The notes beneath the pieces are model-generated. The model was not told the DNA's origin and ran no database searches. It saw nothing but the letters and a program-made list of their open reading frames with translations. A DNA stretch of 64,000 nt, taken from contig NZ_SJOP01000005.1 in the NCBI RefSeq assembly GCF_004331415.1, positions 175,518-239,517 on the forward strand, written 5' to 3'. Positions 53,235 through 60,825 of this stretch are shown piece by piece; the first letter of the stretch is position 1; the number at the start of each line of letters is the position of its first letter. The position numbers and the translations under genes are program-made. The stretch is from Kosakonia quasisacchari (GTDB taxonomy: Bacteria; Pseudomonadota; Gammaproteobacteria; Enterobacterales; Enterobacteriaceae).

Positions 53235-54263
53235 ATGTCTGCTTATACCCCGGCAAGTGAAGTCTTGCTGCGCCACAGTGACGATTTCGAACCAAGCCGT
53301 ATTTTATTTGCCGGCGATTTGCAGGATGACCTGCCCGCTCGCCTGGACACCGCTGAAAGCCGTGCCTGGACGCAACAATTCCATCAATGGCAGACCTTAA
53401 GCCAGCAGATGGGTGAACATGCCCGTTATAGCCTAGTGGCCGATAGCGAGACAGTCGGCGACAGCGACACGCTTATTTATTACTGGCCGAAAAATAAACC
53501 GGAAGCCCTGTTTCAGTTGATGAACCTGCTGTCGCTGCTGCCAGTAGGCACTGACATTTTCGTGGTGGGTGAAAACCGTAGCGGTGTGCGCAGTGCCGAA
53601 CAGATGCTGGCAGAGTATTGCCCGCTGAATAAAGTCGACAGCGCGCGTCGCTGTGGGTTGTATCACGGTCGTCTGGAGAGGCAACCGACGTTCGATCCGA
53701 ATGGTTTCTGGGGCGAATACACGCTGGATAATCTGACGATCAAGACCTTACCGGGTGTGTTTAGCCGTGACGGCCTGGACGTCGGTAGCCAGCTCCTGTT
53801 GTCGACCTTAACGCCGCACACCAAAGGGAAAGTGTTGGATGTGGGTTGTGGCGCGGGTGTGCTCGCAACGGTACTGGCAAGCCATTCGCCAAAAGTGCGC
53901 CTGACGCTGTGCGATGTTTCCGCCCCGGCGGTTGAAGCCAGCCGCGCAACGCTTGCGGCGAACGGTTTTGAAGGTGACGTTTTCGCCAGCAATGTCTTCT
54001 CAGAAGTGACGGGCCGCTTTGACATGATCATCTCCAATCCGCCATTCCATGACGGTTTGCAAACCAGCCAGGAAGCCGCGCAAACGTTGATTCGCGGAGC
54101 GGTGCGCCATCTGAACAGCGGCGGCGAGCTGCGAATTGTTGCGAACGCCTTCCTACCTTACCCGGATATTCTGGATCAAACGTTTGGTTTCCATGAAGTC
54201 ATTGCGCAGACAGGCCGATTCAAAGTGTACCGTACGGTGATGACGCGCCAGGCGTTAAAGTAA
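53235..54263 (+). CDS. rsmC: 16S rRNA m2G1207 methyltransferase
   Basis: Methylates G1207 of 16S rRNA. It has 342 residues: a degenerate N-terminal methyltransferase domain and a C-terminal catalytic domain with the SAM motif [16 protein letters not shown] and the catalytic NPPF motif in [18 protein letters not shown] is the ribosome binding site. It is followed by the tRNA-Leu array. Confidence 0.97.
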   Translation: MSAYTPASEVLLRHSDDFEPSRILFAGDLQDDLPARLDTAESRAWTQQFHQWQTLSQQMGEHARYSLVADSETVGDSDTLIYYWPKNKPEALFQLMNLLSLLPVGTDIFVVGENRSGVRSAEQMLAEYCPLNKVDSARRCGLYHGRLERQPTFDPNGFWGEYTLDNLTIKTLPGVFSRDGLDVGSQLLLSTLTPHTKGKVLDVGCGAGVLATVLASHSPKVRLTLCDVSAPAVEASRATLAANGFEGDVFASNVFSEVTGRFDMIISNPPFHDGLQTSQEAAQTLIRGAVRHLNSGGELRIVANAFLPYPDILDQTFGFHEVIAQTGRFKVYRTVMTRQALK

Positions 54264-54362
54264 CCCGCAGGCCCGGTGGAATCACCCATCGGGCAAATTT
54301 CACCACCTCACCACGCCGCGCCCATTTTTACAGCGTTCAGCCTCAGTCTGTGCAATTAACTA

Positions 54363-54390
54363 TTGACGAAAAGTTGAAAACATCTAGAAT
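54363..54390 (+). promoter_or_regulatory. Promoter of the tRNA-Leu operon
   Basis: -35 TTGACG (54363-54368), 16 bp spacer, -10 TAGAAT (54385-54390), followed by the GC-rich discriminator GCGCCTCCG typical of stringently controlled stable RNA promoters. Confidence 0.8.
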
Positions 54391-54431
54391 GCGCCTCCGT
54401 GGTAACGATACTTCAACAGTATCGATGGTAT

Positions 54432-54518
54432 GCGAAGGTGGCGGAATTGGTAGACGCGCTAGCTTCAGGTGTTAGTGTCCTTACGGACGTGGGGGTTCAA
54501 GTCCCCCCCCTCGCACCA
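54432..54518 (+). tRNA. tRNA-Leu(CAG), copy 1
   Basis: An 87 nt class II tRNA with encoded CCA. The anticodon loop TTCAGGT gives anticodon CAG for CUG codons. It has the long variable arm of tRNA-Leu. The array corresponds to leuQPV of E. coli, next to rsmC. Confidence 0.97.
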
Positions 54519-54546
54519 TAAATCACGTTGATATCGCTTGCACTGT

Positions 54547-54633
54547 GCGAAGGTGGCGGAATTGGTAGACGCGCTAGCTTCAGGTGTTAGTGTTCTTACG
54601 GACGTGGGGGTTCAAGTCCCCCCCCTCGCACCA
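54547..54633 (+). tRNA. tRNA-Leu(CAG), copy 2
   Basis: Same 87 nt gene as its neighbours except for one T for C change in the variable arm (GTGTTCTTACGG instead of GTGTCCTTACGG), which turns one stem pair to G-U. Spacer to copy 1 is 28 nt. Confidence 0.97.
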
Positions 54634-54664
54634 ACGAGGCGATATCAAAAAGTAAGATGACTGT

Positions 54665-54751
54665 GCGAAGGTGGCGGAATTGGTAGACGCGCTAGCTTCA
54701 GGTGTTAGTGTCCTTACGGACGTGGGGGTTCAAGTCCCCCCCCTCGCACCA
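54665..54751 (+). tRNA. tRNA-Leu(CAG), copy 3
   Basis: Identical to copy 1 as read by eye, 31 nt after copy 2. No clear terminator follows; only a weak AGATAT / ATATCT repeat is seen after it. Confidence 0.97.
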
Positions 54752-54784
54752 GATATCTTATTCCTTCCTTGTATATCTCCCCTG

Positions 54785-55024
54785 TTACATCATCATCTTT
54801 AGATTCAACAGCATCAACGTCATTGCGCCAACCAGTGCAACGCCTGAAGGTAATAAAATAAAGTGACGTAAACGCTTGTGGTAAAGCATAACGGGTGTCA
54901 GTAATAGCCCCAGAACAATCACTACTCGCCACGCATTGACAGATAGATCCGCCAGCATCAGGGCAGCGACAACCACTCCAGACACAACAATTCCCCAACC
55001 ACTTCCCAGCGCCCGCTGCAACAT
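54785..55024 (-). CDS. Small membrane protein, DUF1435-like (YjjZ position)
   Basis: A 79-residue protein from the ATG at 55024 (MLQRALGSGWGIVVSGVVV), with GAGAGAT upstream. Three hydrophobic segments suggest an inner-membrane protein. It resembles, from memory, the DUF1435 proteins of Salmonella and lies where yjjZ is in E. coli, between fhuF and the tRNA-Leu array. A promoter with an overlapping Fur box lies directly upstream, so it is probably repressed by iron. Function unknown. Confidence 0.72.
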   Translation of the reverse strand: MLQRALGSGWGIVVSGVVVAALMLADLSVNAWRVVIVLGLLLTPVMLYHKRLRHFILLPSGVALVGAMTLMLLNLKMMM

Positions 55025-55042
55025 GGTTTTATCTCTCAAACT

Positions 55043-55061
55043 GATAATGATAACCAATATC
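55043..55061 (-). promoter_or_regulatory. Fur box upstream of the DUF1435-like gene
   Basis: GATAATGATAACCAATATC matches the 19 bp Fur consensus at 17 positions. It overlaps the -10 and the start-site region of the promoter at 55059-55087. Confidence 0.85.
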
Positions 55062-55087
55062 ATATGATATCTTTTCTCAATTGTCAG
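55059..55087 (-). promoter_or_regulatory. Promoter of the DUF1435-like gene
   Basis: The minus strand has -35 CTGACA, exactly 17 bp, then -10 TATGAT, followed at once by the Fur box. The predicted transcript start is about 25-30 nt before the ATG. Confidence 0.7.
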
Positions 55088-55280
55088 CCTGCAGTCATGC
55101 GGTCGTATGAAGATTACTCATCATCTAATGACAGCCATTCAGTAAGGTGATAAATTAAGCACTGCTTAAATCTAAATCCAAATCACTAATTTTTCACAAT
55201 GATAGTTTCGTTGTGTTACTTCTTTTTCCCTTTGACTCATAGCGCAGTAGTATATTGCGGATAAATAACGATTTTTAGGT

Positions 55281-56345
55281 ATGACATTACAAACCTGGCA
55301 ATCTCTATGTAATAAGAGATATCGATTGTCCCTACGACTCTTTTTACTGCTCAACGCAATCTCAGCTTTGTTCTCAATCGCTCTGCCGCTCTACAATCAG
55401 CGCGCTTTCACGTTTCCCGTATGCGCTATCTTTGTTGCGAGCATTGTGCTGCCAGCGTGGCAGCGCTGTTATCCAAAAGCAAAAATCAATATTACATTCA
55501 TCTCATTTATCTTTGGCTGTCTGTGGGCATGGCATGTGATAACCAAAGTCAGGTTGCTCAATGACAACGCCTCAACCTACTTGCTTATTGCCTTGCTAAG
55601 CGTGCTCTTTATCGGCTCGATCGCTTTTTCAAATAACATTGTCGCGTTTTTGCTGCACTCTTTGCCTGTGTTTGTCACATGTTTGTGGCTGAACGAAGGG
55701 GAAAGCGGAATCAGGCTTATTTACACTTTTGCGTTGCCGGTGCTCGGGATATCTATCCAACATGCGATTCAAAAGCGTAATGACAGCTTTGCCCTTGCGC
55801 TGATGAACCGCCTGATACAAGAACGCAAAACGCTCAACGATCTGAGCATGCTCGATCCATTAACCGGCCTGTATAACCGTCGTGGTTTGCAACACAAACT
55901 CAATAACTTGCTGACCGTCGATGAGAGTTCGCGTTTCGTCCTGCTGCTTGATATTGATCACTTCAAAGCCTACAACGACCACTACGGCCATATGATGGGC
56001 GATCAGGCACTTATCCGCGTTTCCGCCGCCTTGCGCGACGCCGTGCGCTCCCGTGATATCGTCGCACGCTTTGGTGGCGAAGAGTTCATGATTCTGTTGA
56101 ATAATGTGGACCTGGAAGAGGCCCGTCTGACCGCAGAGCGTATCCGCCAGAAAGTTTACGATTTGAAAATCCCGCATATGTTTAACGAAAGCGTTGCCAC
56201 GAACGTGACTATCAGCATCGGGATTGCGCCACTTACCGATCACGATATTGATGCAGCGCTTTCGCTCGCCGATAAAGCGTTATATGAAGCCAAACATTTA
56301 GGTCGCAATAACATTCTGGTGAGTGGAGAGCTGCAAGTCGCTTAA
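55281..56345 (+). CDS. Membrane-anchored diguanylate cyclase (GGDEF)
   Basis: A 354-residue protein that should make cyclic di-GMP. Residues about 15-170 form five or six membrane segments; the GGDEF domain fills about 185-350 with DPLTGLYNRRGL, LLDIDHFKAYND and the intact active motif RFGGEEFMILL. An RSRD inhibitory site (RxxD) stands five residues before GGEEF, so product feedback is expected. It matches, in place and type, the Salmonella STM4551 gene as I remember it; E. coli K-12 lacks it here. The ribosome binding site (TTAGGT) is weak. It ends 100 nt before fhuF. Confidence 0.9.
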   Translation: MTLQTWQSLCNKRYRLSLRLFLLLNAISALFSIALPLYNQRAFTFPVCAIFVASIVLPAWQRCYPKAKINITFISFIFGCLWAWHVITKVRLLNDNASTYLLIALLSVLFIGSIAFSNNIVAFLLHSLPVFVTCLWLNEGESGIRLIYTFALPVLGISIQHAIQKRNDSFALALMNRLIQERKTLNDLSMLDPLTGLYNRRGLQHKLNNLLTVDESSRFVLLLDIDHFKAYNDHYGHMMGDQALIRVSAALRDAVRSRDIVARFGGEEFMILLNNVDLEEARLTAERIRQKVYDLKIPHMFNESVATNVTISIGIAPLTDHDIDAALSLADKALYEAKHLGRNNILVSGELQVA

Positions 56346-56378
56346 GTAGTGGCCGGCACTAACTTTACGATAAAAATG

Positions 56379-56407
56379 TTGCTATCGATTTTACCTCTAG
56401 CTAGGAT
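56379..56407 (+). promoter_or_regulatory. fhuF promoter
   Basis: -35 TTGCTA (56379-56384), 17 bp spacer, -10 TAGGAT (56402-56407), with the Fur box overlapping and following the -10. Confidence 0.6.
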
Positions 56408-56427
56408 TGGCAATCATTATCATTTTG
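56403..56427 (+). promoter_or_regulatory. Fur box at fhuF
   Basis: Two overlapping 19 bp Fur-type sites offset by 6 bp (56403-56421 and 56409-56427), each about 13 of 19 matches, sharing the core AATCATTATCATT. Confidence 0.8.
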
Positions 56428-56447
56428 ATTCCATATCAGCTGGCGCT

Positions 56448-57236
56448 ATGACTTATCGCACTGCATCGAGCACCGAAAACCTTATCTGGAGAAGCCGACG
56501 CACTGATGAGCGCGACTCGCTGGCAAATGCCATGCGGGAAACTATCGCCAGCACCCGTGAATATTTGCTCGATTTTATTCGTCTGAATGAACCCGCGCCG
56601 TACCCGGCAATGACGCTGACAGAGTGGTCGCGTCCTGCAGCATTACAATCGCTTATCGCCACTTATTCCGATCATATTTACCGCAACCAGTTGATGCAGC
56701 CGCGTGAAAATAAACCGTTGCTGTCGCTATGGGCACAGTGGTATCTCGGGCTGCTGGTGCCGCCACTATTATTGACGTTGCTGACGCAAAAGAGCGCCAT
56801 TGACCTCTCCCCGGAACATTTTCATGTCGAGTTCCATGAAACCGGCCGCGCCGCGTGTTTCTGGATTGATGTGCAACGGGATAATAAATTGTCTTCATAC
56901 AACGATGCGCAGCGAATTTGTGCATTAACGACACAGGCGATGCTCCCGGTAGTGCAGGTGCTGGAAGCCACCGGCGATATCAACGGTAAACTTATCTGGA
57001 GCAATACCGGCTACTTGATCAACTGGTGCCTGGGAGAGCTGATCCCTCAGCTAGGAGAAACACGTGTCGCCGCGCTTCGCCAGCTTTGCTTTTTCGAAAA
57101 ACAGCTAGCTAACGGCAGTGATAACCCATTGTGGCGCACAGTTGTTCTGCGCGACGGCGCTCTGGTGCGTCGCACTTGCTGCCAGCGGTATCGCCTGCCG
57201 GATGTTCAGCAGTGCGGTGATTGTACGTTGAAATAA
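56448..57236 (+). CDS. fhuF: Siderophore-iron reductase FhuF
   Basis: 2Fe-2S protein that reduces ferric iron in hydroxamate siderophores. The start at 56448 (MTYRTASSTENLIWR) gives 262 residues, the E. coli length, and places the Fur box upstream; a longer frame to 56349 would run through the promoter. The cluster ligands are the C-terminal CC-x10-C-x2-C in TCCQRYRLPDVQQCGDCTLK. Ribosome binding site is poor. Confidence 0.94.
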   Translation: MTYRTASSTENLIWRSRRTDERDSLANAMRETIASTREYLLDFIRLNEPAPYPAMTLTEWSRPAALQSLIATYSDHIYRNQLMQPRENKPLLSLWAQWYLGLLVPPLLLTLLTQKSAIDLSPEHFHVEFHETGRAACFWIDVQRDNKLSSYNDAQRICALTTQAMLPVVQVLEATGDINGKLIWSNTGYLINWCLGELIPQLGETRVAALRQLCFFEKQLANGSDNPLWRTVVLRDGALVRRTCCQRYRLPDVQQCGDCTLK

Positions 57237-57238
57237 GC

Positions 57239-57268
57239 AGAGGGCGATAAATCGCCCTCTTCGTTTTT
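57239..57268 (+). terminator. fhuF terminator
   Basis: GAGGGCGAT / ATCGCCCTC stem followed by TTCGTTTTT. It also stands before the convergent EIIC gene. Confidence 0.85.
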
Positions 57269-57279
57269 ATACGACACCA

Positions 57280-58620
57280 TCACGCAACCTGCTTCTCTTC
57301 CTCTGCGCGTTGTGCCTCTTCAGCTTCCTGTTCCAGCAACTGTTTCTCATACACTTTGAAGAACGGGTAGTAAATCACTGCGGAAATACAGGCCAGCAGC
57401 ACGACAAGAATCGCGGCGCGGAAATCCCAACCTAACGCCCATGCACCGCCAATCGGTGCAGGTGCTGTCCAGGGGACAACGGAAATGACGCGGCCAATCA
57501 GATCCAGTTTCATTGCCGCCCAGGCAATAATCGCATTGATGGTCGGTGCCAACAGGAACGGGATAAAGAACACCGGGTTCATTACAATGGGAGTACCGAA
57601 AATAACCGGCTCGTTGATATTGAACAAACTGGGCACCACGCTCAAACGCCCAATCGAACGCAAATGCACCGAGCGGCTACGCAGGTAGCAGAACACCAGC
57701 CCCATGGTCGCCCCGGATCCGCCAATAACAATAAAGAATGTCCAGAACGCTTCCATAAAGATATGCGGTAACGGCGCACCTTGCGCCAGCGCGCTCTGGT
57801 TAAGCCCGAGATTCGTTAACCAGAACATCTGCAGCATCCCGGAAACAATTGCCGCACCATGGATACCCGCAAACCACAGCAAATGACCGATGATCACCGC
57901 CAGTAAAATCGCGGGCAGCGAGTCCGCCGCTGCCACCAGCGGTTTGAACAGCGCCATAATGGCTTGCGGGATTAACATATTGAACTGCGTCTGAATGAGC
58001 AGGCTCAGCGGATAAAGCGTCAGCACCACGACCAGCACCGGGATCAGCAAATCAAAAGAGTTTTTGATCATCGGTGGCACCTGGTCTGGCAAACGGATAC
58101 CTATATTGTGCGCTTTCAGAAAACGCATCATTTCGACACAGTAAACAGCCACGAGGATCGCCGTGAAAATACCGGTACCGCCCAGGCTATCCACCGGCAA
58201 TGTGCCGCTGGTTTTCGGCGCTGCAACCAGTAAAAAAGCCATCAGCGACAGCATCGCGCACATAAACGGATCCAACTGATGCGACTTCACATAATGTTTA
58301 CCGAGGTTGTAAGCAATCGCCGCACAGATATAGATAGACATAATGCCCATCGTCATATCAAAAGGCGTGAGGATCCGCCCTTCATACTGCTTCGCCAGGT
58401 CCAGCCATGTACGGGCAAAACCCCAGGTTGTGTCTGGCGAAAAGGGAGGGTAAGCAAACACAAGCAAGAATGAGCCCACAATCATAAACGGCATCGCGGA
58501 GATAAAACCGTCGCGAATCGCCATAACATGACGCTGGGAAGAGATGCGCCCGGCTACCGGACTGACATAATTTTCTATAAACCGGAAAATAAGATTAAAC
58601 GCAGCATGGTTGGCAGACAT
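57280..58620 (-). CDS. PTS EIIC, lactose/cellobiose family, orphan
   Basis: A 446-residue membrane permease of the Lac/ChbC (CelB) PTS family with about ten hydrophobic segments. The family signatures GGSGATMGLVFCYLRSRS and NINEPVIFGTPIVMNP are present, and the C-terminus is a charged, glutamate-rich coil (LEQEAEEAQRAEEEKQ). No EIIA or EIIB gene is adjacent, so it must borrow partner domains or be regulatory. The sugar is unknown; a beta-glucoside or chitobiose-like disaccharide is likely by family. AGGAGAT is the ribosome binding site. Absent at this site in E. coli. Confidence 0.88.
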   Translation of the reverse strand: MSANHAAFNLIFRFIENYVSPVAGRISSQRHVMAIRDGFISAMPFMIVGSFLLVFAYPPFSPDTTWGFARTWLDLAKQYEGRILTPFDMTMGIMSIYICAAIAYNLGKHYVKSHQLDPFMCAMLSLMAFLLVAAPKTSGTLPVDSLGGTGIFTAILVAVYCVEMMRFLKAHNIGIRLPDQVPPMIKNSFDLLIPVLVVVLTLYPLSLLIQTQFNMLIPQAIMALFKPLVAAADSLPAILLAVIIGHLLWFAGIHGAAIVSGMLQMFWLTNLGLNQSALAQGAPLPHIFMEAFWTFFIVIGGSGATMGLVFCYLRSRSVHLRSIGRLSVVPSLFNINEPVIFGTPIVMNPVFFIPFLLAPTINAIIAWAAMKLDLIGRVISVVPWTAPAPIGGAWALGWDFRAAILVVLLACISAVIYYPFFKVYEKQLLEQEAEEAQRAEEEKQVA

Positions 58621-58633
58621 AGTAGATCTCCTA

Positions 58634-58750
58634 TCAGGCTAACAAAGTAAGTGCATCAGCAACCGTTCTGCCGTGCAGCGATCCATGTTTTTGACGTGAA
58701 ACCATGCAGGTTTTCGAACCAGCATTACAGCAAAGATGAGTAGGTTTCAT
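58634..58750 (-). CDS. Candidate 38-residue upstream ORF of the EIIC gene
   Basis: Starts MKPTHLCCNAGSKTCMVSRQ and stops 13 nt before the EIIC ATG, so it could be cotranscribed. The segment LCCNAGSKTCMVS loosely resembles the EIIB active-site loop LFCSAGMSTSLLVS of cellobiose PTS proteins, but the rest does not continue as EIIB. It may be a leader peptide, an EIIB remnant or chance. The ribosome binding site is weak. Confidence 0.3.
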   Translation of the reverse strand: MKPTHLCCNAGSKTCMVSRQKHGSLHGRTVADALTLLA

Positions 58751-58823
58751 AGACGGCTCTTTTTTAATTTTATGGACAGAGGGAAATGACAAAATGAGTA
58801 TTAACCCGGCTTGTTAACACTGC

Positions 58824-58844
58824 AACCGGTTACTGTAACCGGTT
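58824..58844. promoter_or_regulatory. Operator-like tandem palindromes upstream of EIIC
   Basis: AACCGGTTA-CTG-TAACCGGTT forms a 9 bp-arm inverted repeat made of two AACCGGTT palindromes 13 bp apart. AACCGGTT cores are typical of LacI/GalR-family sites, for example AscG. The regulator is not encoded nearby. Confidence 0.55.
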
Positions 58845-58959
58845 TCCGCGATTGTGAAGAGGATCGAGAATCTGGCAGTAAGATGTTTGTTAGGCCCGCG
58901 TATTTACACACATAACAGCCTTGTGACAGATTAATGGCGGTCATTTGCTGGAGAACATC

Positions 58960-59418
58960 ATGAGCTTGCAGTCCGTGCGGCAGTTCTTTGCCGATAACGC
59001 CCCCGACATTGATATTATTGAACTTAACCAAAGCACAGCGACTGTGGCACTGGCCGCCGCCGCGCATAATGTCGAACCCGGGCAAATCGCTAAGACGCTG
59101 TCGTTAAAAGTGAAAAACGAAGTGATATTGGTCGTCGCGAAAGGTGATGCACGCCTTGATAACAAAAAACTAAAAAATACCTTTGGCGCGAAAGCCCGAA
59201 TGCTAAGCAGTGATGAGGTCGTCACTATTACCGGGCATCCAGTCGGTGGTGTCTGCCCGTTTGGTCTGGAAAACCCGTTACAGGTGTATTGTGACGTGTC
59301 GTTAAAACGCTATCGGGAAGTGTTACCGGCAGCGGGAGCGATTCACAGCGCGATTCGTATTTCTCCCGACAGGATGGCGGAGTTAACTCGCGCGAAATGG
59401 ATTGATGTGTGTCTGTAG
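58960..59418 (+). CDS. YbaK/EbsC-domain aminoacyl-tRNA deacylase-like protein
   Basis: A 152-residue single-domain protein of the YbaK/ProX group, which hydrolyses mischarged aminoacyl-tRNA such as Cys- or Ala-tRNA-Pro. The start at 58960 (MSLQSVRQFFADNAPDID) follows GGAG. Typical family elements are AAAAHNVEPGQIAKTL, the lysine in VAKGDARLDNKKLK, and GHPVGGVCPFGL. Substrate unproven. Not present here in E. coli. Confidence 0.85.
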   Translation: MSLQSVRQFFADNAPDIDIIELNQSTATVALAAAAHNVEPGQIAKTLSLKVKNEVILVVAKGDARLDNKKLKNTFGAKARMLSSDEVVTITGHPVGGVCPFGLENPLQVYCDVSLKRYREVLPAAGAIHSAIRISPDRMAELTRAKWIDVCL

Positions 59419-59424
59419 CTGAGT

Positions 59425-59451
59425 AACAAAGCGCCAGGAATATCCTGGCGC
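59425..59451 (-). terminator. Hairpin between YbaK-domain gene and bglJ
   Basis: GCGCCAGGA / TCCTGGCGC, 9 bp stem with a 3 nt loop, followed on the minus strand by TTTGTT. It stands between convergent genes and probably ends bglJ. Confidence 0.6.
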
Positions 59452-59470
59452 CAGTTCCCAAAAGCCCCTT

Positions 59471-60142
59471 TTACATTAACTCAGACGCAGCGCGCGCGCA
59501 GGGCGGCTTCCATGTCAGAATATCCGCCGCATCAAGCAAACCGACATCTGATGTGACTCCCAGCTTTGCCATCGCGTTGAATTTATGCGCACGAATAGTT
59601 TTCACATTACGATCCAGTTGCGATGCAATCTCGGCAACAGAAAAACCCCGCGTCATGTAGTTCAAAATTTCCCTTTCTGTCGGGCTGAGCATACGACACT
59701 GGCTCACATACCAATGGTTAATCATGTTTTCGTTAATACGCCGCGTCTCACCAAACAACGTGACCAACTCCTCCAGTAGCACAGCTAATGGCGATGATTT
59801 ACTCAATATTCCGTGCAACTGTGAGGGTGATAGATGCCCAACCAGCCGCGCTTCACGGTTGTCTCCCGCTAATACTATGCGCTGCATTCCTGGATGAGAA
59901 AGGGAGAGTAAATGCAGACACATCAGGCATTCCAGCCGCTCTTTCCGCTGACCAAAAAGGGAATAGATGACGGAAAAAAACGAAGTCTGTTTCAGCGCCT
60001 GCCGAAACGCCGAATGATCTTTAAAAAAATAAAAGCGATATTGATTAATAGCAGATTCATCAAATAAATGTCGTAGGCCCTCCCCGCTCATTATGCATTT
60101 TTCTATGATGGCAATATTTCCCTTCTTCCTGGTATTTTCCAT
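59471..60142 (-). CDS. bglJ: LuxR-type regulator BglJ
   Basis: A 223-residue regulator that in E. coli pairs with RcsB to activate bgl, leuO and other H-NS-silenced genes. The N-terminal region is a degenerate receiver; the C-terminal HTH is clear (LSPTEREILNYMTRGFSVAE, KTIRAHKFNAMAKLGV). E. coli BglJ (225 residues) aligns along its whole length as recalled. It overlaps yjjQ by 40 bp, so both are one operon. Confidence 0.93.
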   Translation of the reverse strand: MENTRKKGNIAIIEKCIMSGEGLRHLFDESAINQYRFYFFKDHSAFRQALKQTSFFSVIYSLFGQRKERLECLMCLHLLSLSHPGMQRIVLAGDNREARLVGHLSPSQLHGILSKSSPLAVLLEELVTLFGETRRINENMINHWYVSQCRMLSPTEREILNYMTRGFSVAEIASQLDRNVKTIRAHKFNAMAKLGVTSDVGLLDAADILTWKPPCARAASELM

Positions 60143-60825
60143 TCATTATGTTCTCCGTCCGCTGTACCAAAATCCAGCTGTTTCATTCCCTGGCTACTAT
60201 TAATCCATGTATACAAATCTGCGTTACTACGTAGTGATAATCGCCGCATTGCGCTATTCTTTTGCGCGCTGACTGTCTTATTACTTTTTTTAAGCAGTGT
60301 GGCGATTTGATTAATCCCCCACCCTTTTCCAAGGAGACGTAACACTTTACGCTCAGACAACGTTAACATTGCGTTCGAAAAAGAATTGTCGTTGTGTTTA
60401 TGCCATCCTGAAGTCAATAAGGTTTGGCTAATATTCTCAACATCTTTATGCCCATTACGAATGGCGTCAATGACGCCCTCGATCGGTTCCACATCGGCCA
60501 GCAATGTTGTTTTGGGCTGCATAAGAAGCTCAGCGGCCACAGGATAGAGGCTGCGCGAGACGAAGAATAGCCAGCGCGCGTTATCGCATTGAGAGAACAG
60601 TGAATAATATTGCTGGCAGCTTTTCCTTGCATAACGCTGCTCCCCCGATAAATCAGTGATTATCAATCTGGCACATTTTAATTTAACCGGTGCAACCTCT
60701 TCCACTGACGAATAATAATTGAGCGCATATTCTGGGAAATGTCGCTCAAGAATGCCGCCAATCCCGACCCTAAGTACCGGCGTTTTGCTGATGATAATCC
60801 CCTGATTGCCGTCTTTCGATAGCAT
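60103..60825 (-). CDS. yjjQ: LuxR-type regulator YjjQ
   Basis: A 240-residue regulator (E. coli 241) that represses motility and biofilm genes. The start at 60825 (MLSKDGNQGIIISKTPV) follows GGAGGTTTT, better than the ATG at 60858. The HTH is LTLSERKVLRLLGKGWGINQ followed by KSNKTVSAQKNSAMRRL, nearly identical to E. coli. It leads the yjjQ-bglJ operon, which is silenced by H-NS in E. coli and relieved by LeuO. Confidence 0.93.
   Translation of the reverse strand: MLSKDGNQGIIISKTPVLRVGIGGILERHFPEYALNYYSSVEEVAPVKLKCARLIITDLSGEQRYARKSCQQYYSLFSQCDNARWLFFVSRSLYPVAAELLMQPKTTLLADVEPIEGVIDAIRNGHKDVENISQTLLTSGWHKHNDNSFSNAMLTLSERKVLRLLGKGWGINQIATLLKKSNKTVSAQKNSAMRRLSLRSNADLYTWINSSQGMKQLDFGTADGEHNEWKIPGRREILPS

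Larger units (their letters stand above)
58621..58959. other. Divergent intergenic region EIIC / YbaK-domain gene
   Basis: This 339 bp region holds the operator-like palindromes (58824-58844), a 38-codon ORF on the minus strand (58634-58750) ending 13 nt before the EIIC start, and presumably the promoters of both flanking genes. I could not place a convincing -35/-10 pair. Confidence 0.5.

Noticed and set aside
54432..54751. tRNA array as a CRISPR-like or phage attachment repeat
   Set aside because: The three repeats are full tRNA-Leu genes with spacers of about 30 nt that fall between genes; no cas genes, integrase or partial tRNA copy are seen in the window.
54714..54998. Minus-strand ORF running from the DUF1435-like gene into the third tRNA
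   Set aside because: It overlaps the tRNA and lies in another frame of the better supported membrane protein gene.
56349..56447. Longer fhuF reading frame
   Set aside because: The extension would translate the promoter and Fur box; the ATG at 56448 matches the family start.
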